64,000 nt of DNA from Paragorgia papillata (lineage: Eukaryota > Cnidaria > Anthozoa > Scleralcyonacea > Coralliidae), in NCBI GenBank assembly GCA_035771165.1, contig JAWNZC010000234.1, forward strand, positions 558,001 to 622,000, in the 5' to 3' direction. Numbering within the stretch: position 1 is the first letter of the stretch; each line of letters starts with the position of its first letter. Made by a program: the position numbers and the translations under genes. Shown piece after piece: positions 12,101-21,335 of this stretch. The notes under the pieces were generated by a model. That model had not been told where the DNA came from. It saw nothing but the letters and a program-made list of their open reading frames with translations, and ran no database searches.

Positions 12101-12575
12101 TTAAAGTGTTTATGAAACGAAAATTAAGTTTGTCTTATTTGAAAGTACTTTTAAAATGACAAAGTAACACCTTTTGCAGTTTTTTGTTTCCTTACTTTGT
12201 TTTTAAGATATCACAGTTTGTTTTATAAGCGAAACTAACCAGTGACGTCACGACGTGCATAATGACTTACCGGGAAAGGTTATATATCTTTGCTATTATC
12301 AGACGGAATCACTTCGAAGCAGTTGTGTGTGTGTTCTTCCCTTACAACAACAAAAGTATACATTCTCAACTGATTTCGTTTAATAATAGCAAAGATATAT
12401 AACCTTTCCCAGTAAGTCATTATGCACGTTGTGATGTCACTGGTTAGTTTCACATATAAAACAAACTGAAATATCTCAACAACGAAGCAATGAAACAAAA
12501 AACGGCAAAAGATGTTACTTTGTCATTTTAAAAGTACTTTCAAATAAGACAAAAATCGTTTCATAAACACTTTAA
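12101..12575. mobile_element. palindromic MITE with TTAA ends
   Basis: Left end TTAAAGTGTTTATGAAACGA and its complement at the right end (to 12575). The arms pair over roughly 220 bases around a short centre near 12330-12370, so the element is almost one long hairpin. TTAA at both borders fits a TTAA target duplication (piggyBac or Kolobok type). Related hairpins lie near 20414-20795 and 38797-39050. Confidence 0.75.
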
Positions 12576-12644
12576 GAAAACAGCGACTGGGTATATGCCA
12601 CATTTAGTAGATCAACAATCAGGCAATTTACCAGTTCGTCAAAA

Positions 12645-13317
12645 CTTTATAGTAAGAGATTCAGACATCGTGATCGAGAACCTTCAAGAGTAAATATGAA
12701 AAAAGTAATGTCTTGCTTGGGGAAAAGATCGTTAAACCAAAAGGTTAAGTCTGTTATAAGAAAATCTGTTCCCAAAACATGTTCGTTTGAACAGACGTTT
12801 AACCTTATACTTTTTTACACCCACGGCCAAATATTTGGTAAAGAAACTATTGCTTCTATATACATAACTCGCAAACCATGACTTGTAATTGCTTGAAATA
12901 TTATTAAGGTTTTGAATAAACGTTATTTGAAAATAAAAAGAAGACAACCTTTACATACAATAAACCCTTCCCAGTGTCCCTCTTTTAAAGGCAAAAATAG
13001 GTATTGGGATATGCAAAAACAATTGCCACAAACTTCTTGGTTTGTCAGCAATCGTATATACAAAAGGATTTTTCGTTCTGTGCATCAAGAAGGTTATTAA
13101 CATCCGGTGATATTGAATCAAACCCAGGTCCTCTTGCAACAGAAAATAACACAACAAAAGAAATGTTTGGTTTAGACCCATCTGTGATATTAACAAAAAG
13201 ATTAAGTGAACTTGGATTGAAACCATTTGATGTTGGTGGTGGAGGTGACTGCTTTTTTAAAGCTGTTTCACATCAACTGTTTGATACTCCAGACTATCAC
13301 TTTTCTATTCGATGCTA
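12645..13317 (+). pseudogene. retroelement-type fragment: 2A motif followed by OTU protease start
   Basis: A basic region (12645-12880), a second stretch (12912-13100) and, after one frame change, a frame (13004-13315) holding LLTSGDIESNPGP at 13094-13132. This matches the 2A ribosome-skipping consensus D-x-E-x-NPGP. Ten or more residues later comes an OTU-type cysteine protease start: GGGGDCFFKAVSHQLF, with the catalytic Asp-x-x-Cys neighbourhood. The frame stops at TAG soon after, before the OTU His. Family knowledge: 2A motifs occur at the N-terminus of some non-LTR retrotransposon ORFs and of some marine invertebrate proteins, and OTU domains occur in several mobile elements. I infer a truncated retroelement. 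No RT is visible nearby. Confidence 0.6.
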
Positions 13318-13376
13318 GGTTAATGTTATCATTATTTTTGTTTTATTGAACTTTATGCTCTTGAAATTTATTATTG

Positions 13377-13490
13377 AACTTTTTATAGTTGCTGTACCTG
13401 TTCATCCGTTCATATTATTAATTAAAAAGAGTTAAAACTTTATAGTTACTGTACCTGTTCATATTATTAATTAAAAAAAGTTTAAAACAA
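13377..13490. repeat. two-copy tandem duplication, about 55 bp
   Basis: The block TATAGTTGCTGTACCTGTTC...ATTATTAATTAAAAA occurs twice in a row with small differences (TTGCTG/TTACTG; extra CCGTTCAT in the first copy). Confidence 0.7.
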
Positions 13491-14706
13491 TAATGTAGTA
13501 AAGCCTCGACTCTTTACCTTTTAGTTCACACTTTACTTAACGACTATGTCGAAGCGCAATCATTCCTACTGCAGAGCCCACATCTCTTATGGGTACCGCC
13601 AGAAACAGTAACGCGGGCTATCGGAAGGGGTGGCAGTAATACTCGAACACAAAATAGACCAGACCTTCTGCCACTCCTGCTCACTCCGTGACAGTACAGT
13701 ACCGATTTTCAATATTCATATCTTATCCATTTTTCCAATACCATGCATGGTATTGGGAAAATGCAACGCTAAAAATAGCAAATGATATTCCTATTTTCGA
13801 ATCTCATTCATCTGTTTATGAAGTTACCCAATTTTTTTAAGTTCCTTACGTTCCTCTCTGACGATAGCTTTAAGACGATTTCCGTCAACACATTTTTGCC
13901 AAAAAATGTAGTTATCCGTCGCTCTGTTCTTTCAATGCACAGTTTATGCAAAACCACTCAGATGTATTAGCAGTGACACATGTACACTCTGTGTACATAT
14001 TTTTTATACACACTGTAGATAATAACATACAAAAACAAAAAATAGGTCCGCAATGCGTACATGCGTCTCAGACTGTTGGTCTTGTTCAACGACTCAATGA
14101 TATAATTATACGCGTGCCCACAAGAACATATTAAAAATAATTTAGACATGATGTGTACATGTGCTTACTATAATTTTAAACAACATATAATTATTGCAAT
14201 GAAACAAACTACAGACAAAAGAAGATATAAAGATTATAAACAGGTCCTTTTAGAAAATCATGTAATGTGAAAAAGCTTCCTGCTTAAATATTATTAACTG
14301 ACGGTTAATTTGAGAAAAATATAATTAACATATATATACTTCTTATAAGGTTTTTACAAGAGTTAATGTCTAAAAAAATTGAAGGGGTATGTAGTAATTT
14401 AGTTTTTCATGTTCACATATTATCTGACGAATAGCCTCTAATCAAAATGTTAACACTTTTATTTCAATATTGCAGTGATTTACAGTAGGGTGGAAGATGC
14501 CTAATGTTAGGGCGAACTAAGTTTGAGACCATCAGAAGCTTTATTCAACACACTGATTATAAGCTAGGCAGTAGACACGACTCACAGGGTGCTAACTTAG
14601 CTCCATACTGTCGACTCAGCAAAGCTTAAGTCTGGTTGAACTTCGCTGCTTAAAATTATGTCTTGAGGACAACATGATGTAAATTGAAAATATTTCACCA
14701 AGTTTT
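13491..14706. other. no supported gene
   Basis: AT-rich. A GC-richer island at about 13545-13700 (with CACATCTCTTATGGGTACC) could be a decayed SINE or an exon, but I cannot show either. No domains in the short open frames. Confidence 0.4.
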
Positions 14707-15069
14707 CTATACCCTCAACTGAAGCCATTCTCTTTCGTAACACTGGTGTTGGAGAAAGAGCTTTAAAACGGCATCAATTTGGTATTTATCAGCAAGCTTC
14801 AGCATCGCCAACACATTTTTGGAATTCAAAGGATAATCGAACATTTCATATGGGTATAAAAGCTTTAAGAAATCCGTCATTTCTTCGGGATCTTCATCTT
14901 CTAACTCGATGGTGTGTTGCTTGGCCTCTTTGAAAGCTCCATTCAGCATGGCTTCGAATACTGGCGATTGCATGGATAAGAGTGATCGATGCACATGGAA
15001 TTCTACATCCTGAACAAGCAAAACAATATCGCTATTCTTCCAAGGTTGACGGAACATATTTGTTGTCAT
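14707..15069 (-). CDS. BTB/POZ domain protein
   Basis: A 120-residue frame from ATG at 15069. It is essentially one BTB/POZ domain: SDIVLLVQDVEFHVHRSLLS (strand and the HVHRS turn), SPVFEAMLNGAFKEA, then LLYPYEMFDY and LADKYQIDAVL helices. Family knowledge: BTB domains dimerise and, in MATH-BTB or BTB-only adaptors, recruit substrates to Cullin-3 ubiquitin ligases. No MATH, Kelch or BACK region follows. The last 15 residues (LQHQCYEREWLQLRV) may be genuine or may be intron read-through, since AGG/GTATAG near 14709 could be a donor. Best host-gene candidate in the window. Confidence 0.8.
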   Translation of the reverse strand: MTTNMFRQPWKNSDIVLLVQDVEFHVHRSLLSMQSPVFEAMLNGAFKEAKQHTIELEDEDPEEMTDFLKLLYPYEMFDYPLNSKNVLAMLKLADKYQIDAVLKLFLQHQCYEREWLQLRV

Positions 15070-15177
15070 CTTTGTCTTTTTCTTTCTTGATTGCCAGAGG
15101 TTCTACGTCGACCAAAATGGCAAAATCGTTGCTGTTAATATCGAGTGATCGAACAGCACTGTACTTAACGACGTGAT

Positions 15178-15243
15178 GTTAGCTGCCAATTCGCCAGCTG
15201 CCAAATTCACTGCGAATTGGCAGCTGGCGAATTGGCAGCTAAC
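15178..15243. repeat. 27-bp perfect-arm palindrome
   Basis: GTTAGCTGCCAATTCGCCAG... (15178-15204) is complementary to 15217-15243, with a 12-base loop. Inside each arm AGCTGCCAA and GGCGAATTGGCAGC are themselves partly repeated. It lies just upstream of the BTB start. Confidence 0.8.
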
Positions 15244-15279
15244 TTCATTTCTGCACTTTCGTTTAAGGTGGCTCCACAC

Positions 15280-15895
15280 AGTTTCTTGAAAAATGGAAAA
15301 TACAAGTTTGAGAGTCCAAAACACGTGATTAAACAATTCGAAAAAAGAATAAAACTAAACGTTATGCATCCAAATAAATAGCAACAGTTGTTGCTATGGC
15401 AACAATGACGTTTCAAAATGGCTGCCAATTACCCTTCAAACTAATTTAATTCGAAAAAAACTTTGGTGACCCCCAATTTTCTTTTTCATTAAAAATTTTC
15501 GTGAAGTATGAGTAATCAATAGGCCGATTTAAAATAAATTCTGTAGAACGAATAATTTTTCCGGAAAAATCATGTTTGTTAATTTTTAAAACATTTCGTT
15601 CTACAGAATTTTTTTTAAATCGGTTTGTTGATTACTCATACTTCAAGAAAAGTTTTAATGTAAAAAAAATTGGGGTCACCAAAGTTTTTTTCGAATTAAA
15701 CTAGTTTGAAGAGTAATTGGCAGCCATTTGAAACGTCATTGTTGCCATAACAACAACTGTTGCTATTTATTTGGTAACAGTTTTTGATTGTCAGACTGTT
15801 TAACTATGCATAACATTTAGTTTTATTCTTCTTCCGAATTGTTTAATCACGTGTTTTGGACTCTCAAACTTGTATTTTCCATCTTTCAAGAAACT
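15280..15895. mobile_element. foldback element with ~270-bp arms
   Basis: Starts AGTTTCTTGAAAAATGG and ends with the complement CCATCTTTCAAGAAACT. Arms (to about 15553 and from about 15597) pair around a short centre near TTTTTCCGGAAAAATC. The right arm has an extra ~40 bases near 15775-15815. No coding capacity. A target duplication is not evident. Confidence 0.75.
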
Positions 15896-16109
15896 CCTGG
15901 GCACGCGCCTGAATCGCGGCCTGAATATGCAGGCTATTCCGAGTGTGCCGCGACGTTTCTCGATAACATGACGTCATGTCAGTTTGGTGGATGGGAACAA
16001 GTATTTTCCAAACGAAAATGTCTCAAAGTTTGCGACAATCGGGTTATAAATCCATGCCCTATCTTCACGAATTTTTCGGTTAGGATAGGGTGTGTGTTGG
16101 GGTAAGGCT

Positions 16110-16115
16110 TTCATG
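16110..16115. other. target-site duplication, left (TTCATG)
   Basis: TTCATG directly before the TIR; the same six bases directly follow the right TIR at 25699-25704. Confidence 0.92.
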
Positions 16116-16472
16116 TATGGAATGCCATCAGTGCCAAAATGTGGTTATTTGTTTTTAATACAAACATTTTTTTAAATCACTAACCAACCTTTTAATGAAC
16201 TTTTAATTTGGGTAGAGACATTTCATTTGGGTAGACATTTCATTTGGGTAAACATCTTATTTGGGTAAACATCTTATTTGGGTAGACATTTCATTTGGGT
16301 AGACATTTCATTTGGGTAAACATCTTATTTGGGTAGACATTTCATTTGGGTAGACATTTCATTTGGGTAAACATCTTATTTGGGTAGACATTTCATTTGA
16401 GTAGACATTTCATTTGGGTAGACATTTCATTTTGGACAAGATTCTGTGGCGCTGACTAAAAGGACCGAAGGC
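16116..16472 (+). repeat. left TIR with subterminal 17-bp repeats
   Basis: About 90 bases of unique TIR, then about 13 tandem units of ATTTGGGTAGACATTTC with an alternating variant ATTTGGGTAAACATCTT (16205-16437). Homology to the right TIR runs to CCGAAGGC near 16472. Confidence 0.92.
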
Positions 16473-16499
16473 CCTGTCGAAGGCTTCTCCACGTGTTTA

Positions 16500-19400
16500 A
16501 TGGCGACTGATGTAGAACATTTGGAAATTGTAGAAGAACTAAGAAGACAGATTTTAGAGTGTATATCGCAAATTGAGAGTGAACTGGTCAACAAGAATGT
16601 TGTGGAGTACGTTCACCGAAGACTTGATCAAATTTGGAGGGAAGTGTTCCGATTAATACAGGTAAACGTCGTAGATGAACCTGTTTTGACTTGTATAAGC
16701 CATGCTATTGCCTACCTACAACGCTTTGACGAAATTGAATCGAGCACAGGTTATCAGGCACCCTTACTAAATGATGGAAATTCTGGGCGACCAAAGTTTA
16801 ACATTCCGCCTAATCAACTCGAATACTTTCTTGCCAATGGTTTTACGGGCCCAGCAATAGCTGATATGCTTGGAGTTTCGTTGAGGACAGTACGGAGACG
16901 AATTGCAGAACATGGTCTTTTTAAAGATGTGTTTCGATCTACTATAACGGAGGCAGAACTGGACGATGTTGTTAACAATATCATGGAACAGTTTCCAAAT
17001 ATAGGTTACAGCCGACTGGAAGGGGAACTTCGAAGGAGGAAAATCCTGATACCAAGGGCTAGGTGCCGAGAGACGTTAAGAAGGTTAGATCCAGTTGGAG
17101 TTGTGGTCAGGTTGCGCAGTTTATGTTATAGGAGGAAGTACTCAGTGTATGGCCCTTTAGCTCTTTGGCATGTGGATGGAAACCACAAATTGATAAGGTA
17201 CACTGTACTATACAATAGGCAACTTGCACTAAGAGCAAAGAAGTCACATGACCTCAATTCTCATTACATTCAAACCACAGCAATGTTGACTTGCAAATGA
17301 TAAACAATATCTAATAGTCTCCTTTACACAGCAACATGTAAAGGAGACTATTAGATATTGTTTATTATTTGCAAGTCAACATTGCAATGTTGCTGTCAAT
17401 ATTGCAAGGTTGCTCAGTAAAGAACATCTCGTTTGACTGTAAGACTATTATGGTTATATGACCTCTTAGTGCAAGTCACCTATTATGTATATATTGTTTA
17501 AAACAGCATGTAAACAAGTAACAAACTATTTGATTTAGGAAGACAATTTGTCCTTTCTCTCTCCTCAATCTACCTTGGTTCTACATGGAATGTTTAGTTG
17601 GTGTAAGGGGCTGCTACACCCCCTCCCCCCTCACACACCAAAAGAGTGAAGCTGGATTCCTATTAGAATTTGACACCTGTGCATAATATTTTTGTTACCA
17701 ATTAGCACAAATTATATCAAAGTGTTCAGACATTGGTGTACCATCTCTCTGTGAAATGAACAGCTTTTCTCTACAGTAGGTCATGCCGGCAGTGGTGGAT
17801 TAACTATAGGAGCAACTGGGGTACGTGCCCCAGGGCCCCGAGCTCCTGAGGGCCCCACTCAAATTTAAAACGCAGAAAAAAAACAGACCACAAAAGAAAA
17901 AAAATCATTTAAAAAATTAAAAATCCTGAAATATTTTACAGAATCATTACCGGTATATACTGTAGATAATTAATTACTACTTACAAAAACTAACATTAAC
18001 AATATTAATACTAACAGTTGAAGACACCAAGATGCAAAGTAACTTTCAAATGTTTATTTTGCGGGATTTTCGGAGAGCGAAATCTTATATTAGTAACTGA
18101 TAAGCAATAACTGCACCCAAGCACCGCAGTCCTAGAGACAGGGGGGTGCAACCTGCTAACTTTCAGATGTTTGGGGCCCCACAATCTAAATTTGGCCCAG
18201 GGCCCCAGAGGTCCTTAATCCGCCCCTGCATGCCAGATCCATTCCAAAATCAAAAATGCTCAAGGGCAAATATCCCAAGAGCTTACATCAACATCTTCTA
18301 ATCATCACCAAAAGAGCAACAAAATCTGCCCAAGTAGATTTACATAATTTTGTAGCAGAAAAAATTCAGAGTAAGACAACATTTGACAACCTGATATATT
18401 ATGTTATGCTATGGGTAAATGATTAAAAAAAGGAAATAGCATTTCAGACACTCTATAAATCTAAAATTCCTTGGGGTAGCATGCTTCGTAACCCCCATAG
18501 CCTTGACTTTACACTTCATCCAACCCCCAATTGTTTTACTCTGGCCTCACTGCAGCTCTGAAACATGCATGTTCAAAATAATAAGATTTAACAATTTCAT
18601 TGCCAAACCTGACCTTTCTCTTTTGGGCTATGGGCTCTTAGTTTAGTGTTTCATGAGAATGATCAATTGGTCAAGCCAGAAAACAGTAGTCAATCTCATG
18701 TTTTCCCACCCAAGATTTACAACTGGTCTTAGGCTAATGAAATATCTTATACACATCATAACAGACTACCATGGCAATACATTACTTTTATAGTACTGTA
18801 TTCTGTAGATTATAGCAGTTTAATTGCTTTCATCTAGATGGCGATTGGTCATACATGGTGGTATTGATGGGTATACAAGGATTCCAGTATTTTTGCAATG
18901 TTCAAATAACAATCGGTCTGACACTGTCTTGAGCTTATTTACAAGTGCTGTGAGAGAGTATGGACTCCCATCACGTGTCCGATCTGACAAGGGTGGAGAG
19001 AATGTTGGCATTTCAATGTACATGCTCCAGCATCCCTTGAGAGGCCCAGGCCGGGGGAGTATGATATGTGGTAAAAGTGTGCACAATCAACGCATCGAAC
19101 GACTATGGCGTGATATTTTTACAGGTGTTACTCATGTATATTACCAGTTATTTTACTACATGGAAGATAACAATCTACTAGATCCAGTAAATGAAATTCA
19201 TCTGTATTGCCTTCATTATGTTTATTTACCACGCATAAATAAACACCTACAACTTTGGAAGGAAGGCTGGCTGCAACACAGGATACGAACAGCAGGGAAT
19301 CAAACACCGATGCAATTATATATTAGAGGCCTTCTTTCTAATTCAAATTCTTGTCATAGAACATCAAGAGAACTTCATGATCATATCAGTCAGGTGACTC

Positions 19401-19723
19401 AGAAAATTAATAAAACATACAGTACTTTTGTATTATTAGACTTAACTTAAAAATGTTTTCTATTTTGTACTACGGTACTAACACGTTTGCTTACCGCTAA
19501 TTTGCAGGAAGAGATTGAACATTATGGAATTGACTGGGATGGTCCTGTTGCAGAGCAGTCAGAATTAGATCAAAGTGTTGACGTACCTGAGCTGCCAAAT
19601 ATCATCAGTTATCAAAGCGAGCAAGAATTAAGGCAGTTAATTAATCCCCTTCAGGAAAGTGATTGCTACGGTTTGAATATTTACATGGAAACTCTTCAGT
19701 TTGTGGAAAGAACATTGCAATAA
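16500..19723 (+). CDS. IS3-like DDE transposase/integrase, three exons
   Basis: Exons 16500-17197, 18838-19393 and 19508-19723 join in frame to 489 aa. The ATG at 16500 is preferred because the upstream in-frame start lies inside the TIR. Order: N-terminal helical part; helix-turn-helix near residues 113-138 ([19 protein letters not shown]); an IS3-like HTH_21-style region ([14 protein letters not shown]); then the rve/DDE core with D226 ([10 protein letters not shown]), D283 (VRSDKGGEN) and E320 (NQRIERLW), 36 residues between the last two. HGGIDGYTR spans the first splice junction region, which supports the join. C-terminal acidic tail in exon 3. It would cut and join the element ends. No lesions seen. 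Confidence 0.88.
17280..17385. repeat. near-perfect hairpin in transposase intron 1
   Basis: Left arm 17280-17328 and right arm 17337-17385 match over about 49 bases with a single mismatch (AAATGATAAAC against AAATAATAAAC) and an 8-base loop. No coding role is evident. Confidence 0.8.
17790..18228. mobile_element. hAT-type MITE nested in the transposase intron
   Basis: Left end CAGTGGTGGATTAA, right end TTAATCCGCCCCTG; inner parts GTGCCCCAGGGCCCC and the complement also pair. Flanked by CATGCCGG (17782-17789) and CATGCCAG (18229-18236), an 8-bp duplication with one mismatch, typical of hAT. 439 bp, no coding capacity. Confidence 0.82.
18237..18837. other. rest of transposase intron 1
   Basis: Non-coding; ends with a normal acceptor (TTTCATCTAG) before exon 2 at 18838. 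Confidence 0.6.
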
Positions 19724-20310
19724 AACAATGGAAATATAGTAATAACAGCGTAGACATTGGTTGAAATAACAAACACAATGATTGTTTAATAACTGCAACT
19801 GTCATTTTAAAACAAATGTATAACTACAACTGAAAAATTGTGACGTACAGATTTTCCTTTTATGTTGATATGACAGGTTATTATGAGCCACAAATTGGTG
19901 TACAGACACCTATAGGCAGTTTGAGGCAAACAAAGTAATTACGTTCTCGACGGCATTCACAAATTGTTACACCCTGATCCATGAGCAGAATACTCTGATT
20001 GTCTGCACTCTTTGACTGCCCTGAAACTGCATTCACATGCGGAATCCATGTTAAGTTTTCTGTTCATAATTGTGGTTAGAACTTAGAATGGATACTGAAT
20101 CTGTCTGCACTCACAAATTCACTGGTCAGTATTAGACCCACTTAATCTGTTAATCTAGGTCAGATTAGGGATCCACCAGGTTAGTTCAAGCTACATTCGC
20201 AGCCATGTGCTGATTTAGAACTGACCAGTCACTTTGAATGTGAAGAACGTATCCTGTATTCATTGTGACCACAACTTTCTGTACAAATGTTTGGATGGTA
20301 ATTTAAGTTG
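19724..20310. other. intergenic part of the 9.6-kb transposon
   Basis: Non-coding between the two converging genes. I see no gene or clear repeat in it. Confidence 0.5.
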
Positions 20311-21085
20311 AAGACATGTAGTGTATGAGCCAGACGGTTTGTTGGTACCACTCTAGGGGACAAAGGGTGACATACATTTTTGAAAAGGTCTGTATGCGTA
20401 TTGCGTTAGTAAAATAGAGTAACATCTTTTGGCAGTTTTTCGTTTCCTTGCTTCATTGTCGAGATATTTTAGTTTGTTTGATATGCAAATTAAACATTTT
20501 GACGTCGTAGGTGCATAATGAGCTATCGGAGAAGGTTAGATATCTTTTCTATTATCGAACCAAATTAATTTGAGTGAAGCATGCGGATGTGTTTCGCCCA
20601 CAACACTAACCATTTAGATCTTCAAGTGATTATTATATTTGATAATAGCAAAGATATATAACTTTTTCGATAACTCATTATGCACGTGTGATGTCAAAAT
20701 GTTTAATTTTCATATCAAACCAACTAAAATATCTCAACAACGAAACAGGAAACGAAAAACTGAAAATATGTTATTCTACCATTTTAAGGCCTGCGCTAAA
20801 CGTCGCACAATGGACGAATACTCGATTAAATTCGACGTGCGAATTATATTCGTCTGGGCAATTAAATTCGTCTGAGTCAGACGGATAATGCGATGATAAT
20901 GCGTGTTAGGGTTAGGATCAGAAAACTAGAAAGCCATTTCTTCCTGGAAATGACACATCTGGAAACGCTATCGTCGAAAAATGTAAACTAGGAATGTTGA
21001 TCTACATCACCATGAACATTAGCATTTGTCCCCCCAAGTGGTACCAATCGATCAATTTTGGGATGCTGGCTCATGCACTGATGTA
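20311..21085. mobile_element. nested inverted-repeat elements between the two genes
   Basis: Outer pair: ATGTAGTGTATGAGCCAG...GGTACCACT near 20315-20360 resembles the complement of 21030-21083 (GGTACCAATCGATC, TGGCTCATGCACTG). Inner pair: 20414-20795, a palindromic relative of the TTAA MITE at 12101-12575 (shared TTTTCGTTTCCTTGCTTC and ATAGCAAAGATATATAAC). Diverged, so limits are approximate. Confidence 0.55.
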
Positions 21086-21335
21086 GCTGTTCACATCCCT
21101 GTTTTATGAATTTTTAAAGTTAACAGCAACACTAACACTGGAAATTAGACTTTTCTAACTTGAAAACTAAAGGGTAACCATTATACTGATTATAGTTTTT
21201 TAATTTGCAGGAAAAAGTTGCACAAAGTTTTTTTTTAAAGATACCCAAAGATTATATAACCGTGAAATAATCAACCAAGTGTCGGCTATCTTTGTGAGTC
21301 AGTCTCAGACACCCTTTCTCTAGGACAGTGTTTCA

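Noticed and set aside
13545..13700. Possible tRNA or SINE
   Set aside because: GC-rich patch without convincing A/B boxes or a cloverleaf.
16205..16437. CRISPR-like repeat array
   Set aside because: Units are 17 bp in direct contact without spacers, mirrored in the other TIR of a eukaryotic transposon.
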